From Haoranjiania flava (GTDB taxonomy: Bacteria; Bacteroidota; Bacteroidia; Chitinophagales; Chitinophagaceae): a DNA stretch of 64,000 bases. The notes beneath the pieces were generated by a model. That model made no database searches and had not been told where the DNA came from. It saw only the letters and a program-made list of their open reading frames with translations. The stretch lies in assembly GCF_025631005.1 (NCBI RefSeq), contig NZ_JAOTPL010000004.1, forward strand, positions 62,001 to 126,000, written 5' to 3'. The position numbers were made by a program, and so were the translations under genes. Positions 33,357-41,859 of the stretch are shown here, piece after piece (positions within the stretch are counted from its first letter, which is position 1; every line of letters starts with the position of its first letter).

Positions 33357-33905
33357 ATGAAAAAAATCTTAATCTTAGCTGCTGTTTCTGTATTTGGATT
33401 CATCAGCGTTGCGCAAGCTCAAACAGCCAACGCAACTTTAAATGTTGTTCTGGAACCTCTTCTTTCCATAGCAGTACAAAATGGAAATGGCGGTAGTGCT
33501 ACAGATGTTAAACTAGTGTATGATTCCAGGCAGAAGTATAATGACGGTGTTACAGAAAATATCGTAGACCACTTAAAAGTATCTTCTGCGCACGCCTACC
33601 AGGTAAAAGTTAAGGCCTTGGGAGATCTGCAGAATGTAAGTAGTTCCGATGTTATTGCTCTTGGCGCAACTGAAGGGATTTCACTGAAGGCAACTGCCGG
33701 GACCGGTACTACAAGACTTACATCTGCGGGAAATGTTTCTCTTTCTACTTCCGAGCAGACTCTTATTTCAGGACCTGCTGTCTTTGATGGATTGATAAAC
33801 GTAGCTTATAGAGGCAAAGGGCGTAATGCATATTTAACCAAATTCAAACAAGATGGCGGAACTACCTATACCACTACCTTAACTTATACGATTACTGTAA
33901 ACTAA
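33357..33905 (+). CDS. Exported pilin-like subunit, copy 1
   Basis: A 182-residue exported protein. The signal peptide (about 1-21, KKILILAAVSVFGFIS) is nearly identical in DNA to that of the copy-2 subunit at 40401. The mature part is a Thr/Val/Ser-rich beta sandwich with the shared DHLKV...YQVKVKALG and LINVAYRG strands. The C-terminus TYTTTLTYTITVN has alternating hydrophobic residues like the chaperone-binding strand of fibre subunits. No cysteines. A terminator hairpin separates it from the chaperone gene, which would keep this gene's mRNA in excess. A DUF4402-like pilin role is inferred from neighbours and fold pattern. Confidence 0.7.
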   Translation: MKKILILAAVSVFGFISVAQAQTANATLNVVLEPLLSIAVQNGNGGSATDVKLVYDSRQKYNDGVTENIVDHLKVSSAHAYQVKVKALGDLQNVSSSDVIALGATEGISLKATAGTGTTRLTSAGNVSLSTSEQTLISGPAVFDGLINVAYRGKGRNAYLTKFKQDGGTTYTTTLTYTITVN

Positions 33906-33930
33906 AAATTTTAAGTAACCAATGCTGTAC

Positions 33931-33968
33931 AAAAAGCTGAGAGCGTCAACAGTTCTTGGCTTTTTTTT
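33931..33968 (+). terminator. Terminator between pilin-like and chaperone genes, copy 1
   Basis: AAAAAGCTGAGAG and TTCTTGGCTTTTTTTT form an imperfect hairpin with a long T-run, 25 bp after the pilin-like stop. Copy 2 has a much stronger terminator at the equivalent place, so partial termination here is probably part of the design. Confidence 0.55.
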
Positions 33969-34040
33969 AGCACCACATAATCAATACATTTTTCAGTACC
34001 TTGTAATTATTATAATTTTGAAGCATATATCCATTATTGT

Positions 34041-34826
34041 ATGAAAAAAATCTTTATTTTATTTTTTCTAATTATTTCTTTGCATAAAATAGCTGCACAA
34101 ACCGGAATGACAGTTACTGCACCACGGTTGTATTATGAAGTAGTACCGCGCGAAACCGGCAATGTATCCTTCAAAGTTATTAACGACAGCAAAACCAACA
34201 AGCTGGATGTTGCGGTTACCTTAGGTGATTGGAATTATGATTCGCTGGGAAACAATATGTTTTACAAAGCCGGTGAATTACCACAAACCTGTGCAGACTG
34301 GATCAGTACCGACGCTGGAAATATATTCACCTTAGCGCCGGGCGAAAGTCGTGTGATTAATGTGCGCATGACGGTACCTTCAACATTAGATCCTAATATT
34401 AATGTAAGAACGGCAATGCTTTACCTAACGCAAACAAACGCTGTAGAAAACACTGAGAAAATGGTGAAGGAGAGCGTGCGGATTGGTGTCAAGATTTTCC
34501 ATAGAATACCGGGAAATAAAAATTATAAAATAAACTTTAACAGCCTAAGTTTAGATAAAAAAAGAAATGCGTTAAAACTAAACTTCAGCAATGCCAGCAA
34601 TACGTGGGTGGAAGGAACAATATACTCCGATTTATTCAATAGCAGCAACGGATCACAGGCTAAATTGCAGGATATTTCTATCTATACGTTGCCAGGTGAC
34701 CAAAGGTTTGTATATATACCTCTAAGAGACGATTTACAAAAAGGCAAATACACTGCAACCGTGATGATGGATACCGGCGATAAAGAGAATCTGGAAGTTG
34801 CTGAACTAACTTTTAATTATGAATAA
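34041..34826 (+). CDS. PapD-like periplasmic chaperone, copy 1
   Basis: A 261-residue exported protein with signal peptide ending KIAAQ. Domain 1 (about 22-145) fits the PapD/FimC N-terminal Ig domain: the opening TAPRLYYEVVPRETGNVSFKV, LGDWNYDSLGNN, and APGESRVINVRMTVPS before the interdomain turn. Domain 2 (about 150-261) is a second beta sandwich. Two-domain chaperones of this type cap fibre subunits in the periplasm and deliver them to an usher. The stop overlaps the next gene's start by 8 bp. It shares layout, not close sequence, with the copy-2 chaperone. Confidence 0.78.
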   Translation: MKKIFILFFLIISLHKIAAQTGMTVTAPRLYYEVVPRETGNVSFKVINDSKTNKLDVAVTLGDWNYDSLGNNMFYKAGELPQTCADWISTDAGNIFTLAPGESRVINVRMTVPSTLDPNINVRTAMLYLTQTNAVENTEKMVKESVRIGVKIFHRIPGNKNYKINFNSLSLDKKRNALKLNFSNASNTWVEGTIYSDLFNSSNGSQAKLQDISIYTLPGDQRFVYIPLRDDLQKGKYTATVMMDTGDKENLEVAELTFNYE

Positions 34827-35922
34827 TTACAAAACAATAATAGTCGCGTTTTTTCTTTTAATAGTTGTTTCGGCAAAAGCGCAATTTACTACCATTGGAT
34901 GGGGTGGAAATTATGTTGATGTGAAATCTTATCTTGGCAAACGGGCAGTAGAACATATAGTAATTGTTATCAGGAATTATAACTGGTCAGAAGCCTTAAC
35001 AATACGAAATTGGAAAATTTCTGCTGAAATCATTGGTTCGCTGTATTCCCCCGCACAAGGCGGCACTTCTGCCGGAGCTGGCATAGACTGTCCATCGCTG
35101 AAGCATTTTCCTCCGGACAAAATAAGGTTATCATTGCGTAGGATAGTTTCGGAGAATGCTGGCAATCCTACAAAAGCATCTCTCGGAATACCCAATTTCA
35201 CCTCTTTGGGAATTAATCCAGTTTTCATTGTTCCCAATGCTTTACAACCCATGGTAAAGAAAGCCAATTCAAATTTTGTCATAACTACATATTGGGATTT
35301 GGAAATAGCCGGCGGCGATTATCTGGGTGAGATGTTGAAATGTTCTGATTACAATGCACGCCGCTATGAAGGCGATATAAAATATACACTGTTTGATGAC
35401 CATAATAACCAAGTGGGAATGCCGGTAATCATACATGAAATGATAGATGTCGGGCCGCTGGCAGGCATGTCCGATGTGCCATCTTACGATGAATCCGGAA
35501 CTCCAATTTTTGAAGGTCTCTCTCTTACTTTCACAACGGCTCCGGACGTTACTTTTCATTTTTCTAATCCGGAATCGTACAATTCAGGCCAGGAAACCAC
35601 ATTGAATTCTGCACTGTCCATTAAAGCCAAGGGAACAGCGTGGGCCGTTTATTGCAAATCTTTATCACCCGCTTTAATGTCTAATACCGGTAATACCCTG
35701 CCTTTAGATATCGTTACCATTTCAACTTCGGGAGAAGGCAGTGTGGGAGCCTCACCACAGACTTTAAGCACTCAAGAGCGCTTGCTTTTTATGGGTGTTG
35801 TGCCTGATGAAGGTGTAGTTACCAGAAATCTGGGAAATATTACCTATCGTGTATCCCCCAGCATTAATGCTGTAAAAGATACTTACTCTGCAACGATACA
35901 ATATTTTATCGTGCCTTATTAG
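34819..35922 (+). CDS. Two-domain exported subunit (tip/adhesin candidate), copy 1
   Basis: A 367-residue exported protein with a signal ending VVSAKAQ. The N-terminal ~210 residues (TTIGWGGNYVDVKSYLG, SLKHFPPDKIRLSLRRI) form a domain I cannot name. From about residue 232 the protein becomes pilin-like (LSLTFTTAPDVTFHFSN) and ends with DTYSATIQYFIVPY, matching the C-terminal strand of the small subunits. One large domain plus a pilin domain is the plan of chaperone-usher tip adhesins. The gene sits between chaperone and barrel genes, overlapping the chaperone stop by 8 bp. Ligand unknown. Confidence 0.65.
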   Translation: MNNYKTIIVAFFLLIVVSAKAQFTTIGWGGNYVDVKSYLGKRAVEHIVIVIRNYNWSEALTIRNWKISAEIIGSLYSPAQGGTSAGAGIDCPSLKHFPPDKIRLSLRRIVSENAGNPTKASLGIPNFTSLGINPVFIVPNALQPMVKKANSNFVITTYWDLEIAGGDYLGEMLKCSDYNARRYEGDIKYTLFDDHNNQVGMPVIIHEMIDVGPLAGMSDVPSYDESGTPIFEGLSLTFTTAPDVTFHFSNPESYNSGQETTLNSALSIKAKGTAWAVYCKSLSPALMSNTGNTLPLDIVTISTSGEGSVGASPQTLSTQERLLFMGVVPDEGVVTRNLGNITYRVSPSINAVKDTYSATIQYFIVPY

Positions 35923-35969
35923 TCTGCCGAAAACTATGACAAAAGGTATCCTGAATAAAATACAATAAA

Positions 35970-38768
35970 TTGAAAGGAAAGAGTTTGTTATTTACTATAT
36001 TATTTACATTTGGTTTTTCCCTTTTGAAAGGCCAGGTTGTCCCTATGCCAACTTCACAGGTTTTTTTAGAAGTTCCGGAACAGATTGAGCAGGGAAAAAG
36101 TCCGGTGATTTCTATAGTAGTTAAAATTGGAAGCAAAGATCACAATAATTTCCAGGGATTTCTCAGGATAGTTCTGCCGAATGGCATCAAAGCTATCTCC
36201 CCTCAAAGCTTACCGGTTAGTTTTTCGGACAGTATGTTTGTCGCAGTAAAATTGCTTGCGCACAATGTGCCTGCGGGAAAAAACGTAATACGCTTTGAAT
36301 TGGAAAATAAGCAAAACGAGACGGTTACTCATTCGGAAACTTTTTACACTGTTGATGAAAAAATGTTGCTGAGGCTGATCAACGAGCAGGCCAACATAAT
36401 CTATAGTAATCCCAATGACTCCGTAAGAGTAGCGGTTACATTGGCCAATTTAGGAAACGTCAAAGTGAAGTCAACCGTATTATTCAATATCCCGGATCTG
36501 ATGGGGCAAAAGAACTCTTTTGAAAAAACATCGGAAATAAATGCAGGCGAAAGGAAACAAGTGCTTTTCACATTTTTCCCCAGCAAAGAGCTTGTAGAAC
36601 GAAGCGAGTATAATGTGGATATTACGGCGAGCTACGGTACCGAAAAAATCTTAATTGGAGCATCAAAAGTTCAGGTGCAGAATTTATCATCCTCCAAACG
36701 ATTTATAATTTGGGATAATAATGTTGTTTCAAACAATTTACTCACTAAAGGCATTTCTTTGAACTACCGTACATCCGGGAAAAACTCTGAACTCTACCAG
36801 GTTTTTGGTGGTGGTAATTTAGATTTGCCTACAGGGTACCTTTCTTTTTCCGGACAACTCTACAGTCAAAACCCGGACTTTAAGAATGCCGTGCTTACAA
36901 ATACCAAACTTCAGTATTATTATAACAACAACGTTTTTTCGGTAGGAAATATAACGAAAATGACAGAGATTACTTTATACGGAAGAGGTGCGGAAGCGCA
37001 GCTTGTAAGCGAAGACAATAAGAAACAACTGGAAATCGGTGTAATAGACCAGAATTATAACATCATTGATAATGTTGGTTGGTTTCAGGATTCATACGGT
37101 GCGTATGCTATTGGAAGTTTGGCCTTTACCAAAAGTACTCAGCAAAAATACACAGGAGGTTATGTAATTAAATATGATCCTTATCTTCAGGCGCATCACA
37201 ACGTTGGATTGGCACAAGGCAGTTATGTTTTTAATAAACATTGGGCTGTTTCCGGTAAAATTTCTTCAGCTTTCAGCAAGTATAATTCATTAAACATGAA
37301 TAAAAACTCAATCGCAGAAGAATTTAGTTACAATGGAAAACTAGGAAAATTCTTGCTAAACGGGAATATTTTTAACAGTTCAGATTATTTTCCAGGAAAC
37401 AGGCCAGGGGTACTCCAAATTCAACAATCTGTTTTCAGATACAGCCAAACAGGCTATAACTTTTCTGCAAATTTTACATTGAGCGATTACTCACCCCAAA
37501 CAGTTTTTAACAGTATCAATTTCCAAAGCAGAAATATTTATACCAATGCGAATTTAGCTTTTCCATCAAACACAAGTTGGAGGTTTAATGCAGGTTATCA
37601 GAATCGTTACGAAAAAGGCAATTCATATTTTAAGTTTGGCGAAGTCATAAATGGTAGCAGCCATGTTTTGACAGAACAGGTTTCATGGGCAAGTTATGGC
37701 AGGAAGCATTCTTTGATGTTAAATTTAGAGAATGGCTTAGCGTGGTTTGAAAAAAGGAACAAGCCTCAGCTCCAGTTCAGAGGAAGAATTGTTTATGGTT
37801 TTTATTGGTTTAATGTTATGGCTGCGTATCAGTCTGGAAGCAGCAATTTAAGTGAATATACACATTCCATACATTCAGCAATTAGTGATTTTAATAAAGT
37901 TTCTGCCGGTTTCTATTTCAATAAGAGTTTTGAGAAACTGAATTTAGCCTCGAGTTTAGGCGGCAACTTCAGCAAAGACCAACTTTTGGGTATCTACTAT
38001 AATTTTTATTCTAATTTAAAGTATACTCCCTCAAAAAGGATTTATGCATTCCTGAATTTAGGATTTAATCAGTATAGGTATACGAGTTATTTCGGAGAAA
38101 ATTCATTGTCCAAAATGTTTTCTACAGAGATTGGCCTGAGTTATATCTTGCAGAGAACTATTCCAAGCAGTAAAAAGAAAGGCAGGGTAGATATTTTTAT
38201 ATTTCAGGATAATAATAGCAATAATATTTTTGATGAAGGAGATACGCCAGCCTATGATTATCCCTTAGAATTCAACAAAGTGGTTTTTGTTTCGGACAGA
38301 AACGGCAAGATTAGTTATACCAATTTACCTTATAAAGAATACCAAATAAAAGCCGGCGCCAATAAAGGTTGGTTTAATGAAGAAAATACAGTACAACTTG
38401 ATAAGACACGAATGGAAATACAAATTCCGCTCCATCAGACTGGTATTGTAAAGGGAGAAGTAAAGTACAGTTATGATAAAAGAATGACTGTAGGGTTCAC
38501 TCCAAAATATGGCGGGATTGTATTTAAATTTACTTCTGCCACAGGGAAAGTCACTGATGTTTATACCGATGACTCGGGAAACTTTTTAGTTTTTTTACCG
38601 AAAGGAAGTTATCGGATCGAACTTGATATTACCTCCCTCCCTGTTAATGCGCTTTATGAAGAGCCGCCACGAGAAATTTCTGTAATTCAGGGGGGAATCA
38701 CAAACGTGCCACAGTTTATTGTGGGAGCAAAACAAAGAAAAGTAAACATAAAAAAATTTGTGGAATAA
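35970..38768 (+). CDS. Usher-like outer-membrane beta-barrel protein, copy 1
   Basis: A 932-residue exported protein started at TTG; an in-frame stop lies just upstream and no ATG/GTG is available. After the signal peptide come two Ig-like domains (about 22-245). A long stretch of alternating aromatic/polar strands (about 250-735) predicts a large outer-membrane barrel. The C-terminus has an SdrD-like domain with a calcium-type loop (FQDNNSNNIFDEGD, ~746) and a CarboxypepD-reg-like sandwich (~845-932). N-terminal domain, barrel and two C-terminal domains is the order of PapC/FimD ushers, but I see no classical usher signature. Transport of the neighbouring subunits is inferred. Confidence 0.65.
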   Translation: MKGKSLLFTILFTFGFSLLKGQVVPMPTSQVFLEVPEQIEQGKSPVISIVVKIGSKDHNNFQGFLRIVLPNGIKAISPQSLPVSFSDSMFVAVKLLAHNVPAGKNVIRFELENKQNETVTHSETFYTVDEKMLLRLINEQANIIYSNPNDSVRVAVTLANLGNVKVKSTVLFNIPDLMGQKNSFEKTSEINAGERKQVLFTFFPSKELVERSEYNVDITASYGTEKILIGASKVQVQNLSSSKRFIIWDNNVVSNNLLTKGISLNYRTSGKNSELYQVFGGGNLDLPTGYLSFSGQLYSQNPDFKNAVLTNTKLQYYYNNNVFSVGNITKMTEITLYGRGAEAQLVSEDNKKQLEIGVIDQNYNIIDNVGWFQDSYGAYAIGSLAFTKSTQQKYTGGYVIKYDPYLQAHHNVGLAQGSYVFNKHWAVSGKISSAFSKYNSLNMNKNSIAEEFSYNGKLGKFLLNGNIFNSSDYFPGNRPGVLQIQQSVFRYSQTGYNFSANFTLSDYSPQTVFNSINFQSRNIYTNANLAFPSNTSWRFNAGYQNRYEKGNSYFKFGEVINGSSHVLTEQVSWASYGRKHSLMLNLENGLAWFEKRNKPQLQFRGRIVYGFYWFNVMAAYQSGSSNLSEYTHSIHSAISDFNKVSAGFYFNKSFEKLNLASSLGGNFSKDQLLGIYYNFYSNLKYTPSKRIYAFLNLGFNQYRYTSYFGENSLSKMFSTEIGLSYILQRTIPSSKKKGRVDIFIFQDNNSNNIFDEGDTPAYDYPLEFNKVVFVSDRNGKISYTNLPYKEYQIKAGANKGWFNEENTVQLDKTRMEIQIPLHQTGIVKGEVKYSYDKRMTVGFTPKYGGIVFKFTSATGKVTDVYTDDSGNFLVFLPKGSYRIELDITSLPVNALYEEPPREISVIQGGITNVPQFIVGAKQRKVNIKKFVE

Positions 38769-38793
38769 CTTCACTTGGGCAAAGTGGTTGAAG

Positions 38794-39468
38794 GAGATTG
38801 CTTCGCTCCGCCCGAAGGACTCCGCAACCGTAGGAGTACCTCGCTTGCAATGACGGTCCCGGAGGTTGCATCATTGAGATAAACCTTACCGCAGCGGTAG
38901 TTTAGAAGTCTCACACAGATCAACAAATACACAAATCCACAAAAACCTCATCACTTGATCACAATATCACATCAACAAATCCACCCCTCCACTTCTTTGC
39001 GCAAGTCTTGGCGCACTCTGCGTGCAATAAGTTGATATATTTTTATTGCCGGTATAGTTTTCACGCTAAGGCCGCAGAGAACTCACGCGGAGATTGCAGA
39101 GCAGTTTTAATCTGACTTAGGATGAACGATGAGTTTTGACCGGTGAGAGATAACCCTAAGACTTACACAGATCAACAAATACACAAATCCACAAAAACCT
39201 CATCACTTGATCACAAAACATCACATCCACAAATCCACACCTCTACTTCTTTGCGCAAGTCTTGGCGCACTCTGCGTGCAATAATTTGATATATTTTTAT
39301 TACCGGGGTAGTTTTCACGCTAAGGCCGCAGAGAACTCACGCGGAGATCGCAGAGCAGTTTTAATCTGACTTAGGATGAGCGATGAGCTTTGACCGGTGA
39401 GAGATAGCCCCAAGACTTAAACAGATCAACAAATACACAAATCCACAAAAACTTCATCACTTGATCAC
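38794..39468. repeat. Repeat block between fibre loci (~250-bp tandem units)
   Basis: A GAGATTGCTTCGCTCC element (38794-38910) is followed by units starting CACAGATCAACAAATACAC at about 38913, 39165 and 39419 (periods 252 and 254; the third is cut after ~50 bp). Each unit carries CTTCTTTGCGCAAGTCTTGG and TTCACGCTAAGGCCGCAGAG. The same element plus units recur at 46148-47070, so this block and that one bracket copy 2 as direct repeats. No genes inside; 39469-39740 continues with duplicated leader DNA. Confidence 0.85.
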
Positions 39469-39740
39469 ATCGCTCTTCGGGATTTGTAATCACGAAGCCA
39501 TATCGTGAGATTTGTAATCTCAAGACAGCTTATCCGCAACTACATATGAAACAGTTCGGAAAATTAATTGCCGAAAAACTTTTAGTCAACAAAATAAAAA
39601 ATAGTTTGTTTTGAATAAAAAAATACCGCTGCTTAAAAGACCTTCTATATTGAAATAGAAGGCAACAAATGAAAAACTTAACATAGGTTATTAAATCTCA
39701 CTATCCTAACAAAATACTTTGCCATATTGTACAACCTGTC

Positions 39741-39748
39741 TAATTTTG
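39741..39748 (+). promoter_or_regulatory. -7 box for copy-2 fibre locus
   Basis: TAATTTTG (TAnnTTTG) lies 18 bp before the ATG at 39767. The equivalent bases in the decayed copy read TAACTTCG, so that promoter has lost the consensus too. Confidence 0.5.
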
Positions 39749-39766
39749 CACCACCAAAAATAAAAG

Positions 39767-40345
39767 ATGAAATTGTATATAATTAAAAATGCAAAGATTC
39801 AAGCTTCAGTTCTGAAATTAAAATATTCATTATCCTTTTTATTTTTTATTGCTCCGATTATCTCTTTCTCCCAGGTAGAGGCCAAAGCTGAAATAAATAT
39901 TATAGTGAACGATTTTTTCCAGTTAACCTCTCAGAAAATTGATGGCCAAAGAGTGGATATGATTTTTAAGAATAGCAATGATTTTACGAATGGCATTTCT
40001 ACATTGAAACAATCTCACTTATTATTATCTTCTACCGTTTATTATAATTTGGTAGCAAGAGCGGCCTTGGAAAACTTCAGGTCGGGCAGTCATTTAACCT
40101 TTCCGGCTTCTGTAGTAAAAGTGGAAGTTGATAATACCGATGTGAAGGCAAAAGATGTAATACTCAATTCTATTGAAGAGCTACAAACAAACAACCAGCC
40201 TCTGATCACAAACGGCCATCCGAATTTGTACAAAAATATAAACATTAAATATTCTATATCTCCGGAGAAATCGCAGCAGCATATTTTAAGAGCTGGCCCG
40301 GGAACGTACTCGAATACTGTAATTTATACATTGACATCACGATAA
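39767..40345 (+). CDS. Exported pilin-like subunit, first gene of copy 2
   Basis: A 192-residue exported protein. A basic, unusually long N-region precedes the hydrophobic signal core (LSFLFFIAPIISFSQ, about 22-36). The mature part has the subunit pattern seen in its neighbours: SHLLLSSTVYYNLVARA, INIKYSIS and the C-terminal strand GTYSNTVIYTLTSR. It lies 55 bp upstream of the second small subunit and has its own -7 box. A full-length but dead relative is at 32730-33304. It may be a minor subunit, anchor or alternative pilin. Confidence 0.7.
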   Translation: MKLYIIKNAKIQASVLKLKYSLSFLFFIAPIISFSQVEAKAEINIIVNDFFQLTSQKIDGQRVDMIFKNSNDFTNGISTLKQSHLLLSSTVYYNLVARAALENFRSGSHLTFPASVVKVEVDNTDVKAKDVILNSIEELQTNNQPLITNGHPNLYKNINIKYSISPEKSQQHILRAGPGTYSNTVIYTLTSR

Positions 40346-40400
40346 AAGGCATACCAAGCAAATAATAAAAATAAAAAAACAAAAATTAAAAAAAATTAAC

Positions 40401-40943
40401 ATGAAAAAAACCTTAATCTTAGCTGCTGTTTCTGTTTTTGGATTCATCAGCTTTGCACAAGCACAAGCAACATCTTCTACTAACGTGAAGATCAACCTGA
40501 CTGACTTTATCACTACAGAGCCAGGTAATCAAACTGTTCCCGGACAAACGCCTGGTGCTGCAGCGGTTGAATTTAGCTATCCCAATGCTGCTTCATACAC
40601 AGTTGATCAGGTAGTATCTCTTGCCGGACATTTGAAGGTGACCGCTACAAAAATTTTCCAGGTGACTGTAAAAGCTGCTGGAGCTAATTTTGTAAATGGT
40701 ACAAATAATATTCCTGTAGGTGTTATGGACATTACCCCCACCGTACCCGCCGGAAGTGGTGGTACTGCTACAAAAGTAACTCTCACAGCAGCGGAGCAAC
40801 CTATATTAACAGGTGTAAAAGCGGGGATACAAACAATTGATGTAAAGTATAGCATCCCTGCCGACAGAGCACAAAAAGATATTCTTGGAAAGCCTCAGGG
40901 CACTTACCAGCAAACTATAGTGTATACTTTTACACAACCCTAA
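40401..40943 (+). CDS. Exported pilin-like subunit, copy 2
   Basis: A 180-residue exported protein. The leader DNA and signal peptide (KKTLILAAVSVFGFIS) are almost the same as in copy 1, but the mature sequences diverge sharply right after cleavage. Shared structural strands remain: GHLKVTATKIFQVTVKAAG, IDVKYSIPADRAQKD and the C-terminal GTYQQTIVYTFTQP. Rich in Thr, Val, Ala and Pro, no cysteine. A strong terminator follows, so most transcripts would stop here, as expected for a major subunit made in excess. Confidence 0.72.
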   Translation: MKKTLILAAVSVFGFISFAQAQATSSTNVKINLTDFITTEPGNQTVPGQTPGAAAVEFSYPNAASYTVDQVVSLAGHLKVTATKIFQVTVKAAGANFVNGTNNIPVGVMDITPTVPAGSGGTATKVTLTAAEQPILTGVKAGIQTIDVKYSIPADRAQKDILGKPQGTYQQTIVYTFTQP

Positions 40944-40952
40944 ACCGGTGAT

Positions 40953-41022
40953 AAAAAAAAGAGTCTCATACAAAACTTTATTTTATTTTTACAGAGTAAA
41001 GTTCCAGGAGACTCTTTTTTTT
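40953..41022 (+). terminator. Strong terminator between pilin-like and chaperone genes, copy 2
   Basis: GAGTCTC (40961-40967) pairs with GAGACTC (41008-41014), with an inner AACTTTA/TAAAGTT helix, A-run before and T-run after. It lies 10-20 bp after the pilin-like stop and just before the chaperone gene at 41043, so it should set the subunit-to-machinery ratio. Confidence 0.8.
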
Positions 41023-41042
41023 AATCAAATTATTATATAACA

Positions 41043-41852
41043 ATGTATATGCGCAGGTCGTTATTAATTCTAACTGTTTTGGTTGCCGGTATTGTAAGTA
41101 GTTATGCCCAGGGTATCACTGTTTCTCCTACCAGGTTGTTTTTTACGGGCGGGCCCGGCAGCAGCGCTACTCAAACAGTCACAATTACAAACGGGGGTAA
41201 AACGCCTTTTGCTTTTAAAGCGGCCTTGAGTGACTGGTATAGGGATTCTACCGGAGAAAAAGTGTATGCAAATGCGGGTACATTACCCAGGTCGAATGCC
41301 GGTTGGTTAAAACTTTCAGAAACCAATGTAACCGTGCAGCCCGGCGAATCAAAACAATTAAATGTGATGATGAGCGTTCCGGCAAATGCAACTAATGTAG
41401 TAACCAACTCTATGCTGATGCTTACACAAATAGCTCAGCAGAGCGATGAATACATAAAAAATAATAATATCGGTATAAAAGTTTTATTTGAATTTGGTTT
41501 ACATGTTTATTACACACCTGAAAACAATACGAAAGAAGATCTTGACTTTACGGCTATTAATCATATAGGCAAAGTAACAATTGCTGATAAGGTATATAAC
41601 AGAATAGCTGTGAAGGTGAAAAATATTGGCAACACCACCAGCGACTCATCTATAGATTTTGAAATTACCAATAAATCAACAGGTGAGGAAACCAAACTTG
41701 AGCCTGTGCCAGTTTCTATGATGCCGGATGCAGAACAAATTGTATTCTTCGATATTCCCGAAAAATACAAAGGCGAATTTGCGGGTGTAGCTATTTTAAG
41801 AGTAGGAAGCGCTGCAAACGTAAGGGTAGGTGAAAAGAATCTAAGTTTATAA
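41043..41852 (+). CDS. PapD-like periplasmic chaperone, copy 2
   Basis: A 269-residue exported protein with signal ending SSYAQ. The first domain shows SPTRLFFTGGPGSSATQTV, FAFKAALSDWYRDSTGEKV, AGTLPRSNAGWLKLS and QPGESKQLNVMMSVP, the order found in PapD/FimC-type chaperones. The second domain (about 145-269) is a beta sandwich with no disulphide. It would bind the exposed groove of fibre subunits by donating a strand. It has only modest similarity to the copy-1 chaperone, so the two sets diverged long ago or were acquired separately. The next gene begins 7 bp downstream. Confidence 0.8.
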   Translation: MYMRRSLLILTVLVAGIVSSYAQGITVSPTRLFFTGGPGSSATQTVTITNGGKTPFAFKAALSDWYRDSTGEKVYANAGTLPRSNAGWLKLSETNVTVQPGESKQLNVMMSVPANATNVVTNSMLMLTQIAQQSDEYIKNNNIGIKVLFEFGLHVYYTPENNTKEDLDFTAINHIGKVTIADKVYNRIAVKVKNIGNTTSDSSIDFEITNKSTGEETKLEPVPVSMMPDAEQIVFFDIPEKYKGEFAGVAILRVGSAANVRVGEKNLSL

Positions 41853-41859
41853 ACGCGAA

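Noticed and set aside
35970..38768. TonB-dependent SusC-like receptor
   Set aside because: No TonB box or plug-domain motif, no SusD partner, and the extra C-terminal domains do not fit.
39176..39420. Origin or iteron array
   Set aside because: Long GC-variable units without DnaA boxes or a replication gene nearby.
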